A stretch of 64,000 nucleotides of DNA from an uncultured Pseudoalteromonas sp. GTDB taxonomy: Bacteria; Pseudomonadota; Gammaproteobacteria; Enterobacterales; Alteromonadaceae. The first letter of the stretch is position 1. Each line of letters starts with the position of its first letter. Both the position numbers and the translations under genes were made by a program. A model generated the notes under the pieces. That model searched no databases, had not been told where the DNA came from, and was given only the letters and a program-made list of their open reading frames with translations. This document shows, in pieces, positions 56,869 to 64,000 of the stretch. Location of the stretch: contig CANLRB010000001.1 of the NCBI GenBank assembly GCA_947493455.1, positions 434,001 through 498,000 on the forward strand. The letters run 5' to 3'.

Positions 56869-58308
56869 ATGACTCAATTGGCCTATACTAATTTAAAGAA
56901 CACAATAGTGCATAAGAGTATGGTCGTAGCACATCAAACTAATTGGAAGTTAGTAAGTGAAATAGAGGCAGGTCGAGCAGAGGTACTAAAAAAAGTAGCT
57001 TCAGGAGAACCTTTGTCTGATATTTTAAATACACTTTGCAAAAATTCAGAAATCTATAACCCTGAAATGAAGACAAGTGTATTAAGATTAAATAACGAAA
57101 CAAACACGTTGCATCCATGTGCATCTGTTTCCCTTCCTGGTGAATATTGCCAAGCATTAGAAGGCGTTGTAATTGGAACTGGGGTCGGTTCGTGCGGTAC
57201 GGCCGCGTTCAAAAAAGAACGTATTATTGTAGAAGATATCAACACACATCCTTATTGGGCTCAGTATAAAGAATTAGCGCTCAGCGCAGGTTTACAATCA
57301 TGCTGGTCAGAACCAATCATAGGACAGAATAATCACTGTTACGGAACATTTGCTATCTATTATGATAAACCATCAACCCCCACAGAAAATGACCTCAAAT
57401 TCATACAAACTTGTGCCCATTTGGCAGCAATCGTATTTGAAAACAATGTAGCGAAACAAAAATTATTAGAAGCAAACCACAAATTAAGTCAAACTATCGA
57501 TGAACGAACTCATAGCCTTGAGATTGCAAATAAAGAACTCGAATTACTGCTCGCATCACAAAAACAAGATTCATTACTTCACGCTCATTCGGAGAGGTCA
57601 AATACCACGCGACTCTTATTAATGGGCTTTGCACATCAGCTAAATACGCCTTTAGGAATTGCCACGACATCGTCGACTCACATTTCTGACGTAGTCAATA
57701 AAATTCACACGTTAGTAGATATCAATAAAATTACCAAGGTGGAATTATTAAACTACCTCGAGCAAATTAAGAAAGGGCTATCGTTAAATCAACAGAACTT
57801 GTATAAAGCATCCGATTTAATTACCAAGTTTAGAGAGGTAGGATTATCATTTACACAAGAAGAAAGCTCATCATTTACGCTTCAAACGTTTTTCAACGAA
57901 TTATTTAGTTTTTATCAACAAGACAACCCATCAATAGAGTTTAAGTTAGAAACAGACACAAACATTAAGATGCATTCAAAAATAGCGTTATGGCAAATAT
58001 TTGCCAAACTAATTGAGAATTCACTTGAACACGGTTTTAGACAATCGGGTATAGGTAGCATCAGCATTTACATTACAGAACTTGAAAATAATTTAGAAAT
58101 TAACTATCAAGATGACGGTATCGGGATTGATAAACAATATCACAAAGATATTTTCGAACCATTTTTCACTACGCAAAGACAAGCCGGGAACCTCGGTTTA
58201 GGTCTAAACGTCGTAACTAATATTCTTTCTGATGTTTACCATGGCCGCATACAATTAGAACCAGCACCATGTGGCACTCGGTATACGGTGTTTATACCTA
58301 AATACTGA
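56869..58308 (+). CDS. Soluble GAF-domain sensor histidine kinase (orphan)
   Basis: 479 residues with no membrane segment. The GAF domain (about 30-195) has GVGSCGTAAFKKERIIVEDI and SCWSEPI, typical of GAF modules in PAS/GAF kinases. A coiled coil (about 200-240) leads to a histidine kinase core. Phospho-acceptor H256 is in GFAHQLNTPLG, the N-box is LIENSLEHGF, G1 is DDGIGID, the F-box is FEPFFTT and G2 is LGLGLNVV. No response regulator gene is adjacent, so it is an orphan kinase sensing a cytosolic cue. Confidence 0.9.
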   Translation: MTQLAYTNLKNTIVHKSMVVAHQTNWKLVSEIEAGRAEVLKKVASGEPLSDILNTLCKNSEIYNPEMKTSVLRLNNETNTLHPCASVSLPGEYCQALEGVVIGTGVGSCGTAAFKKERIIVEDINTHPYWAQYKELALSAGLQSCWSEPIIGQNNHCYGTFAIYYDKPSTPTENDLKFIQTCAHLAAIVFENNVAKQKLLEANHKLSQTIDERTHSLEIANKELELLLASQKQDSLLHAHSERSNTTRLLLMGFAHQLNTPLGIATTSSTHISDVVNKIHTLVDINKITKVELLNYLEQIKKGLSLNQQNLYKASDLITKFREVGLSFTQEESSSFTLQTFFNELFSFYQQDNPSIEFKLETDTNIKMHSKIALWQIFAKLIENSLEHGFRQSGIGSISIYITELENNLEINYQDDGIGIDKQYHKDIFEPFFTTQRQAGNLGLGLNVVTNILSDVYHGRIQLEPAPCGTRYTVFIPKY

Positions 58309-58658
58309 AAATTTCAAATCAAATAGGTTTAGTCACGTTTAGAAAATTAAAGCTAAGAGACACAAAATTGAGGAATGTCCTCCCTTTTACAGTTTAACAT
58401 AAGATAGATTAATGGTTGTTAGATATTTATTTAGAAACCGTCTATATTCAATCTCGATTCATTATCAAATATGGGTTCACTGTATTCGTACATCTTATAT
58501 TGTAAAACATACTCCAAATGAAGTTAATGAGATGTCTTGAGTTGCTTTAATCTTGAACACATTGGAAAGACGAGATTTAAAGCGGGCATGCTGTGATCGC
58601 TCGCCCGCATCACACTTTATTTATAAGAATAAAGAAGTTGGAAAAAATATGGATTCAG
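58309..58658. other. Intergenic stretch with a GC-rich hairpin
   Basis: 350 bases between convergent genes. A pair GCGGGC (58582-58587) and GCCCGC (58603-58608) can pair around a 15-base loop but lacks a T-run. No ORF was supported. Confidence 0.4.
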
Positions 58659-58907
58659 TTATGAGTAAAGCGCCAATTTTGCGTTGACGGTTTCTATATG
58701 GGTATCGGATGCATCAATTATAAGAGCGATCGATTGGTCAAAAATATCGGTGCTAAGTGCAAGGGTGACAATCGACACGCAAGCAATACATGAAAGTACT
58801 TTTGTTTTTAAACCTGCTTCTTTAAAAAAGTAGATGATTAGCCAAACTAAAAACATATAGACTGTTGCCTGCCAAGCGTAGTCTAACCCCTGCTGTAATA
58901 CATCCAT
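58659..58907 (-). CDS. Small two-helix membrane protein, unknown
   Basis: 82 residues with hydrophobic helices at about 12-30 and 36-55 and an acidic C-terminus. No family recognised. The ribosome-binding site is weak. The next small ORF (58980-59081), also a membrane peptide, is 72 bp upstream on the same strand. Confidence 0.5.
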   Translation of the reverse strand: MDVLQQGLDYAWQATVYMFLVWLIIYFFKEAGLKTKVLSCIACVSIVTLALSTDIFDQSIALIIDASDTHIETVNAKLALYS

Positions 58908-58979
58908 AATTTACGTCTTCGTTAACACATGAAGTTTCATTGTATCAAAGTTGGATTGTATTTCATCATTTAATTATTC

Positions 58980-59081
58980 TTATTTGTGTGCTTTTGCTTT
59001 TACCGACAGTACAAACCCGAACACATTTAAAAGAATAACAAATACAAACACGCTTAAGCCCAGTATGACTCCATATAACAT
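58980..59081 (-). CDS. 33-residue single-helix membrane peptide
   Basis: Short ORF with AAGG eight bases before the ATG. The peptide starts MLYGVILGLSVFVFVILLNV and continues as one transmembrane helix, ending in a basic tail (KAKAHK), a typical small inner-membrane protein. It lies upstream of the 82-residue membrane protein gene on the same strand. Function unknown. Confidence 0.5.
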   Translation of the reverse strand: MLYGVILGLSVFVFVILLNVFGFVLSVKAKAHK

Positions 59082-59382
59082 TACATCAACCTTATTTTCT
59101 AAACTAAATATAAAATAAATGGCCAAAGACAATAGCTTAATTTTTAACCTGATTTATAAATATAGTCCAAAATTAACTGAATGTATAATCGAGTAAGCTT
59201 TCGTTGCAGTTCATTTATATTTGTTAGTCGTACTAACCTTCGAAATAGTATCCGAGTTGCAAATTCTACCTTGAGTAATTGTTTAAAATACTTAAAATAC
59301 AGCCCTCTGATTGATCTATTTCCAATATACACAACGTATTGTGCAATGAGTTCAAGCTAATACATATTTAAAGGAAACTAAC
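59082..59382. other. Region before folE
   Basis: 301 bases. A 62-codon frame on the minus strand (59144-59332) has no ribosome-binding site and is not called. AAAGGA lies before folE at 59371. No known riboswitch was recognised. Confidence 0.4.
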
Positions 59383-60024
59383 ATGATTTCTAGCGAAGCC
59401 GCACTTGTTCGCCAAGCATTACAAGATAAAGGGCTCGAAACGCCGCTTAAACCAAGTGACCTTACTACTGAACAAAAATACCAGCGCATCAAAGGCCTGT
59501 TAACAGAAGTTGTTGATACACTTGGACTAGATCTCACTGACGATAGCTTACAAGAAACACCGCATCGCATCGCAAAGATGTATGTAAATGAAATTTTTTC
59601 CGGACTAGACTATGACAACTTTCCAAAAATCGCGTTGATAGAAAATAAAATGAACGTTGATGAAATGGTCAAAGTTAAGTCAATTTCGCTAACGAGTACC
59701 TGTGAACATCACTTCGTAACAATCGACGGTTATGCCAATGTAGCTTACATACCTAAAAACAAAATAATCGGCCTATCTAAAATTAATCGTATCGTACGTT
59801 TTTTTGCACAGCGCCCACAAGTACAAGAGCGTTTAACTCAACAAGTGCTTGTAGCCTTGCAAACCCTGCTAGAAACCGACAACGTTGCCATTACAATTGA
59901 GGCGACTCACTACTGTGTTAAGTCGCGCGGCGTGATGGATGTAAACTCGCAAACATCAACCACTGCGTTAGGTGGTGTTTTTAAAACTCAAGCGACTACC
60001 CGCCAGGAATTCTTAGCACCTTAA
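59383..60024 (+). CDS. folE: GTP cyclohydrolase I
   Basis: First enzyme of tetrahydrofolate synthesis, converting GTP to dihydroneopterin triphosphate. 213 residues. Zinc ligands lie in [12 protein letters not shown] and in [20 protein letters not shown] and [16 protein letters not shown] complete the family pattern. AAAGGA lies seven bases before the ATG. It is the zinc-dependent FolE1 form. Monocistronic. Confidence 0.96.
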   Translation: MISSEAALVRQALQDKGLETPLKPSDLTTEQKYQRIKGLLTEVVDTLGLDLTDDSLQETPHRIAKMYVNEIFSGLDYDNFPKIALIENKMNVDEMVKVKSISLTSTCEHHFVTIDGYANVAYIPKNKIIGLSKINRIVRFFAQRPQVQERLTQQVLVALQTLLETDNVAITIEATHYCVKSRGVMDVNSQTSTTALGGVFKTQATTRQEFLAP

Positions 60025-60041
60025 CATTTATAAAAACAAAA

Positions 60042-60076
60042 AAAGAGCAGTGGAATTACCAATTGCTCTTTCTTTT
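60042..60076. terminator. Terminator after folE
   Basis: Arms AAAGAGCA (60042-60049) and TGCTCTTT (60064-60071), then CTTTT, between folE and the convergent DUF3718-like gene. Confidence 0.7.
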
Positions 60077-60099
60077 ACTGTTTTAAAATGACGTTAAAA

Positions 60100-60498
60100 T
60101 TAGCTTTCGTTTTGTTTAACGAACTCTGAGATAGACACGCCATTACATTGAACCGCCTTTACTTCAGCGCTTTTTCTAGTCATTGCTTTCACGTTTTTAT
60201 TTAACGCTTCTACACAGATATTGTTTAGCTTATTGCTTTCTTGTGCGACAACCTTAGTTGTATTACGTGTCTCTGCTTGCTTAAGTTTTTTTGCATACTG
60301 CTTAATCGGTACTCCGTTACAAGAAAAGCTAGTGTCATTTTTACTTATAAATACATCATTCTTTTTAGCAAAATCTTTGGCTGATGAAAAACCATTGTCT
60401 GCAGCCATTTGACAAATTTTATCGTAAGTTGAAGACTCAGAACTTTGAGCTGAAAAACTTCCAACCAATAATAATAAAGTAACAATATTTAGCTTCAT
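60100..60498 (-). CDS. Periplasmic DUF3718-like protein
   Basis: 132 residues with signal peptide MKLNIVTLLLLVGSFSAQS. Two similar halves each end in a CNGV motif (SFSCNGVPIKQYAKKL and AVQCNGVSISEFVKQ), as in DUF3718 proteins of Alteromonadales. Four cysteines suggest disulphides. The ATG at 60498 has GGAG eight bases upstream; a longer frame starts at 60513. Function unknown. Confidence 0.68.
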   Translation of the reverse strand: MKLNIVTLLLLVGSFSAQSSESSTYDKICQMAADNGFSSAKDFAKKNDVFISKNDTSFSCNGVPIKQYAKKLKQAETRNTTKVVAQESNKLNNICVEALNKNVKAMTRKSAEVKAVQCNGVSISEFVKQNES

Positions 60499-60716
60499 GA
60501 TATAACTCCGCAATGAAAAGTGCGCAAATTATAGCCAGCAATTTTAAAATGTCTACACATATTATATCCAGTTTAGAATAATTTCGAGCATTATCAATTT
60601 AATTACAAAACAATAATGGTAATTTAATTAACTATTAACATATTTAATTTCAAATTTTACCAACTAATTATTTAGTATTAATTCTTCGTTCATAAACAGT
60701 ATAAATGATAAAAAAC

Positions 60717-60744
60717 TTGATAAATAAAAAGAACCCTGTATAGT
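60717..60744 (+). promoter_or_regulatory. Sigma-70 promoter of deaD
   Basis: -35 TTGATA (60717-60722), 16-base spacer, -10 TATAGT (60739-60744) preceded by a TG. The start would be near 60751, giving an untranslated leader of about 230 bases. Confidence 0.6.
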
Positions 60745-60750
60745 GCGCCT

Positions 60751-60982
60751 CATCCGGCAAGCGCTTCATTCTGGGAACTTTACAAAGCCAACGTCGGTAT
60801 CTGATTGCACAGCAATCAGTATTATGTCGAGGTAAAGACCAAAGTGATGTTAAAACCACATCACAGAATGAGACTGAGTTTACAAGCGCCAACATGCCCT
60901 ATTCTCTTTAAAGGAATGTCTTTTTTTTGGACTTCACCTCTTTATTTGCATGGCTATAAACGCCTTTTATTAAGAGAATTAC
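60751..60982 (+). promoter_or_regulatory. Long 5' leader of deaD
   Basis: About 230 untranslated bases between the promoter and the ATG. A hairpin CTGATTGC / GCAATCAG with an ACA loop lies at 60800-60818. A five-codon ORF (MPYSL, near 60894) is followed by a U-rich tract at about 60919-60926. Long leaders of this type control cold-shock genes such as cspA and csdA/deaD in enterics. Confidence 0.45.
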
Positions 60983-62836
60983 ATGTCACAAGACTCAAAT
61001 ATCCTTTTTGAAGAACTAAACCTCCCTACTAGCATTTTAAGCGCAATTACTGAAATGGGTTTTAGCGAGCCGACGCCTATTCAGCAAAAATCAATTCCAG
61101 CACTGCTTGACGGTAACGACGTACTTGGTGAAGCACAAACTGGTACAGGTAAAACAGCCGCATTCGGTTTACCATTACTTGCTCGCATTGACCCAAGCAT
61201 TCAATCACCGCAAATGCTCGTTGTATGCCCTACACGTGAATTAGCAATTCAAGTATCTAAGGCCATTACTGATTTTGCTCGCAACATTAAAGGTGTATTC
61301 GTTGCTACTGTATATGGTGGTCAGTCATATACTATTCAGAACCGCGATTTAAAACGCGGGCCACAAATCGTTGTTGGTACGCCTGGACGTATGATGGATC
61401 ATATCGAAAAAGGCCGACTAAAGCTTGATAACTTGCGCAGTTGCGTACTTGATGAAGCCGATGAAATGTTAAACATGGGCTTTTTAGAAGATATCGAATG
61501 GATTTTGAGCAAAATGCCAGAAGAAACACAAATGGCATTCTTCTCAGCAACCATGCCGGCGCCGATTAAAAAGATTACTAAAAAGTTTTTAACTGATCCA
61601 ACACATGTAAAAATTGCGGCTCAAAAAGAAGCAAAAGCAAACATTACACAACGTGCATGGCGCGTAGGTTCAATTGGTAAAACGCAAGGCTTAGAGCGTA
61701 TCGCTGAAGTTGTAGATTATGATGCAATGATAGTGTTTGTTCGTACACGAAACGACACCCTTATCCTTAGCGAACATCTAGTTAATAAAGGCTTTAAAGC
61801 AGCAGCCCTTAATGGTGACATGCAACAACAAGACCGTGAGCGTATTGTAGAACACTTAAAGAATGGCCGTGTTGATATTCTTATTGCAACTGATGTTGTA
61901 GCACGTGGTCTAGACGTTCCGCGCATCAGTCACGTTATTAACTACGATCTTCCATTCGACAGCGAGTCATACGTGCACCGAATCGGTCGTACCGGTCGTG
62001 CTGGGCGTGAAGGTGAGGCAATTTTATTCGCAAGTTCTCGCGAAATGCGTTTTCTTAACCGTTTAGAGCGTGCAACAGAAGGTAAGATTGATAGCTTTGA
62101 AATGCCAGATGCAGCAGCGCTAGGTCAACACCGTATTAATAATACGCAGCAAAAATTAGTTGAGCTGACTTCTCAAATTGAACTTGAAAAGTACCAAGAC
62201 GTTCTTGCTAAAATTGCAGAGGAAAGTGAGCTTTCTATAGAGCAACTTGCCGCAGCGCTTTTATTCCAGCAGCAAAAACAGCAACCGCTTTTTCCGAAAG
62301 CAGATCCAGCTGAAAAGCGCTTCGATCGAAACGACCGCAATGGCCGAGGTCGTGATCGTGGCGAACGCGGAGATCGCGGTGACCGTGGTAACCGACGCCC
62401 ATCAGGTGACTTTAATACCTACAAATTTACCGTTGGCCGCGAACAAGGCGTGCGCCCTAGTGACATTGTTGGTGCAATAGCAAACGAAATTAGCATCAAC
62501 TCACGTGATATCGGACAAATTCGTCTATTTGACAGTCATTGTCATGTAGAGCTACCGAAATCGATTCACGGTCAAGCATTTAGCCAATTACAAAACGTTA
62601 CTATTCGACGTCATAAAATCAACCCAAGTTTGGTTGAAGGTGCAGAGCGCAGTGAAGGTGGTCGTCGCAGAGAAGGTGGCCGTGATGGCGGTGGTCGTTT
62701 TGATAACGGTCGCGGGCGTCGTAAAGATGGTCGTCGTGGTGAAGGTCGTCGCGATAATCGTAACGATGGTCGTTCAGTTAAACGCTTTAAGCAACCACGT
62801 GATAATGGTCAGCGTAAAGAAATTAACTTTGACTAA
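60983..62836 (+). CDS. deaD: DEAD-box RNA helicase DeaD/CsdA
   Basis: ATP-dependent RNA helicase of ribosome assembly, mRNA decay and cold adaptation. 617 residues. Q-motif region EMGFSEPTPIQ, Walker A AQTGTGKT, PTRELA, TPGRMMD, DEAD box DEADEM, SATMP, and HRIGRTGRAGREG. A DbpA-type RNA-binding domain (YKFTVGREQGVRPSDIVGAIANE) follows, then an Arg/Gly-rich tail. Length and the C-terminal domain mark DeaD rather than RhlE or SrmB. It has its own promoter, a long leader and a terminator. Confidence 0.94.
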   Translation: MSQDSNILFEELNLPTSILSAITEMGFSEPTPIQQKSIPALLDGNDVLGEAQTGTGKTAAFGLPLLARIDPSIQSPQMLVVCPTRELAIQVSKAITDFARNIKGVFVATVYGGQSYTIQNRDLKRGPQIVVGTPGRMMDHIEKGRLKLDNLRSCVLDEADEMLNMGFLEDIEWILSKMPEETQMAFFSATMPAPIKKITKKFLTDPTHVKIAAQKEAKANITQRAWRVGSIGKTQGLERIAEVVDYDAMIVFVRTRNDTLILSEHLVNKGFKAAALNGDMQQQDRERIVEHLKNGRVDILIATDVVARGLDVPRISHVINYDLPFDSESYVHRIGRTGRAGREGEAILFASSREMRFLNRLERATEGKIDSFEMPDAAALGQHRINNTQQKLVELTSQIELEKYQDVLAKIAEESELSIEQLAAALLFQQQKQQPLFPKADPAEKRFDRNDRNGRGRDRGERGDRGDRGNRRPSGDFNTYKFTVGREQGVRPSDIVGAIANEISINSRDIGQIRLFDSHCHVELPKSIHGQAFSQLQNVTIRRHKINPSLVEGAERSEGGRRREGGRDGGGRFDNGRGRRKDGRRGEGRRDNRNDGRSVKRFKQPRDNGQRKEINFD

Positions 62837-62847
62837 TTAAAACGTAT

Positions 62848-62876
62848 AAAAAAAGCTGCCTAGGCAGCTTTTTTTA
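62848..62876. terminator. Bidirectional terminator between deaD and asd
   Basis: Stem AAAGCTGCC / GGCAGCTTT with A and T runs on both sides, between the convergent genes. Confidence 0.88.
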
Positions 62877-62879
62877 TGT

Positions 62880-63989
62880 CTATTTATTAACAATAATATT
62901 AAGCATTCTGCGCAGCGGCTCAGCAGCTCCCCAAAGTAACTGATCACCCACAGTAAACGCACTAATATATTCAGGCCCCATACTCAATTTACGAATACGA
63001 CCAATTGGAATATCGAGTGTGCCAGTTACATTGACAGGTGTCAGTTCCTTGGCTGTAACATCGCGCTCATTTGGTACAACTTTAACCCAGTCATTATGGG
63101 TTGCAAGTAACCTTTCAATTTCGTCAAGTGGCAAGTCTTTCTTAAGTTTTATCGTCATCGCCTGAGAGTGGCAACGCATCGCGCCAATACGCACACAAAG
63201 ACCATCAATGGCCGTTGGGTCTTGTGTGTTACCTAAAATTTTGTTGGCCTCCACTTGGGCTTTCCACTCTTCTTTACTTTGCCCACTTGGCATCGGTACA
63301 TCAATCCATGGAATTAAACTACCCGCCAATGGCACACCAAATTGGTCGGTTGGTAAATCACTCGACGCAATTTTTTCACTGACAATTTTATCGACTTCTA
63401 ATATTGCTGACGCTGGATCAAGTTTATCCTGCACACTTTGGTAAATTGCACCCATTTGCGAAATAAGCTCTTTCATATTACGAGCCCCCGCCCCTGAAGC
63501 CGCCTGATACGTCATCGGGCTAACCCAATCGATGAGATCGTGTTCAAACAGTCCGCCGAGCGCGAGTAACATGAGAGAAACAGTACAGTTACCGCCGACG
63601 AATGTTTTTACGCCTTGCTCGAGACCTTGTAAAATAACGTCATGATTGACGGGGTCTAAAACAATAATACTGTCGTCAGCCATACGAAGTGCAGACGCCG
63701 CATCAATCCAATAACCATTCCAACCCGACTCTCTTAACTGCGGGTACACGCTTTTAGTATAATCACCACCTTGACAGGTAACGATAATATCCATTCGAGC
63801 TAATGCGTCGATATCATCCGCACGCTGCAATGCTGTTGGTTCACCGGCATAATCCGGCCCAAGTTGACCGGCTTGTGAGGTTGTAAAAAATGTTGAGGTA
63901 ATATGTTTAAAATCGCCCTCTTTTACCATGCGCTCCATTAAAACAGAGCCTACCATGCCACGCCAACCTACAAAACCAACCTTATTCAT
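62880..63989 (-). CDS. asd: Aspartate-semialdehyde dehydrogenase
   Basis: NADPH-dependent reduction of aspartyl phosphate to aspartate semialdehyde, the branch point to lysine, threonine, methionine and diaminopimelate. 369 residues. Nucleotide-binding [10 protein letters not shown] is at the N-terminus. Catalytic C135 in GGNCTVSLM is at the same number as in E. coli Asd. The active-site histidine lies in [12 protein letters not shown] near residue 275. The gene is complete, its ATG at 63989. Confidence 0.96.
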   Translation of the reverse strand: MNKVGFVGWRGMVGSVLMERMVKEGDFKHITSTFFTTSQAGQLGPDYAGEPTALQRADDIDALARMDIIVTCQGGDYTKSVYPQLRESGWNGYWIDAASALRMADDSIIVLDPVNHDVILQGLEQGVKTFVGGNCTVSLMLLALGGLFEHDLIDWVSPMTYQAASGAGARNMKELISQMGAIYQSVQDKLDPASAILEVDKIVSEKIASSDLPTDQFGVPLAGSLIPWIDVPMPSGQSKEEWKAQVEANKILGNTQDPTAIDGLCVRIGAMRCHSQAMTIKLKKDLPLDEIERLLATHNDWVKVVPNERDVTAKELTPVNVTGTLDIPIGRIRKLSMGPEYISAFTVGDQLLWGAAEPLRRMLNIIVNK

Positions 63990-64000
63990 ATCTATAATTC

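Noticed and set aside
58582-58608. GC-rich inverted repeat as a terminator or RNA
   Set aside because: Long loop and no T-run; no gene ends close enough upstream to need it.
59144-59332. 62-codon minus-strand frame before folE
   Set aside because: No ribosome-binding site, basic low-complexity product and no resemblance to any family; it covers the folE upstream region.

Overview
The window looks like part of a secondary chromosome (chromid) of a marine gammaproteobacterium of the Alteromonadales, most likely Pseudoalteromonas or a close relative. This rests on AT-rich DNA, protein similarity judged by eye, and a plasmid-type replication and partition locus surrounded by central metabolism genes (isocitrate lyase, malate synthase G, PEP synthase and its regulator, class II DAHP synthase, aspartate-semialdehyde dehydrogenase, GTP cyclohydrolase I, FabY, nucleoside salvage). 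No rRNA, tRNA, IS element or CRISPR array was seen.

Layout. 0-8.5 kb: anmK and a UPF0178 gene, a GGCT-like gene, a PAS-PAS-GGDEF-EAL protein, and a GlxA-type AraC regulator divergent from fabY. 8.5-16.1 kb: a lytic transglycosylase, small envelope proteins, a YeeN/YebC protein and the glyoxylate-shunt pair glcB/aceA. 16.1-17.0 kb: a gene-free interval between convergent genes that holds an ordered array of about 15 iteron-like repeats, most starting with a GATC (Dam) site. 17-35 kb: a membrane-anchored PstS-OmpA fusion and partner, a GMC oxidoreductase, the nucleoside cluster deoD-deoB / udk-nupC, a possible structured RNA, a secreted metalloprotease with PKD and MAM domains, and rmuC. 35-45 kb: a WYL regulator, a SWIM/SNF2 helicase, parB, parA, a 774-bp origin region (same iteron family, two DnaA boxes, AT-rich stretch), the replication initiator gene, and a recognisable Tus (replication-fork arrest) homologue. 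45-64 kb: an orphan FecCD/BtuD-type ABC pair, class II DAHP synthase, ppsR/ppsA, a tyrosine-recombinase-like gene without its catalytic residues, selO, a GAF histidine kinase, folE, the DEAD-box helicase deaD and asd.

The most interesting system is the replicon-maintenance module. A plasmid-type initiator and GATC-containing iterons sit next to parAB and a Tus homologue. A second iteron array lies about 25 kb away; its right edge carries an inverted element nearly identical to one beside the rep promoter. Five exact 17-bp palindromes (TGTAAA-N5-TTTACA), all to the left of the origin and all outside or at the edge of genes, are candidate centromere (parS-like) sites or operators of an unknown regulator. 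Together they suggest methylation-linked initiation, remote iteron control of copy number, and polar fork arrest beside the origin, which would fit one-directional chromid replication. These roles are inferences from sequence alone.

Metabolically, glcB/aceA, ppsR/ppsA and the DAHP synthase point to growth on acetate or fatty acids with gluconeogenic PEP feeding aromatic synthesis. Several genes were given start codons other than the longest possible one, on the basis of ribosome-binding sites, signal peptides or family length.
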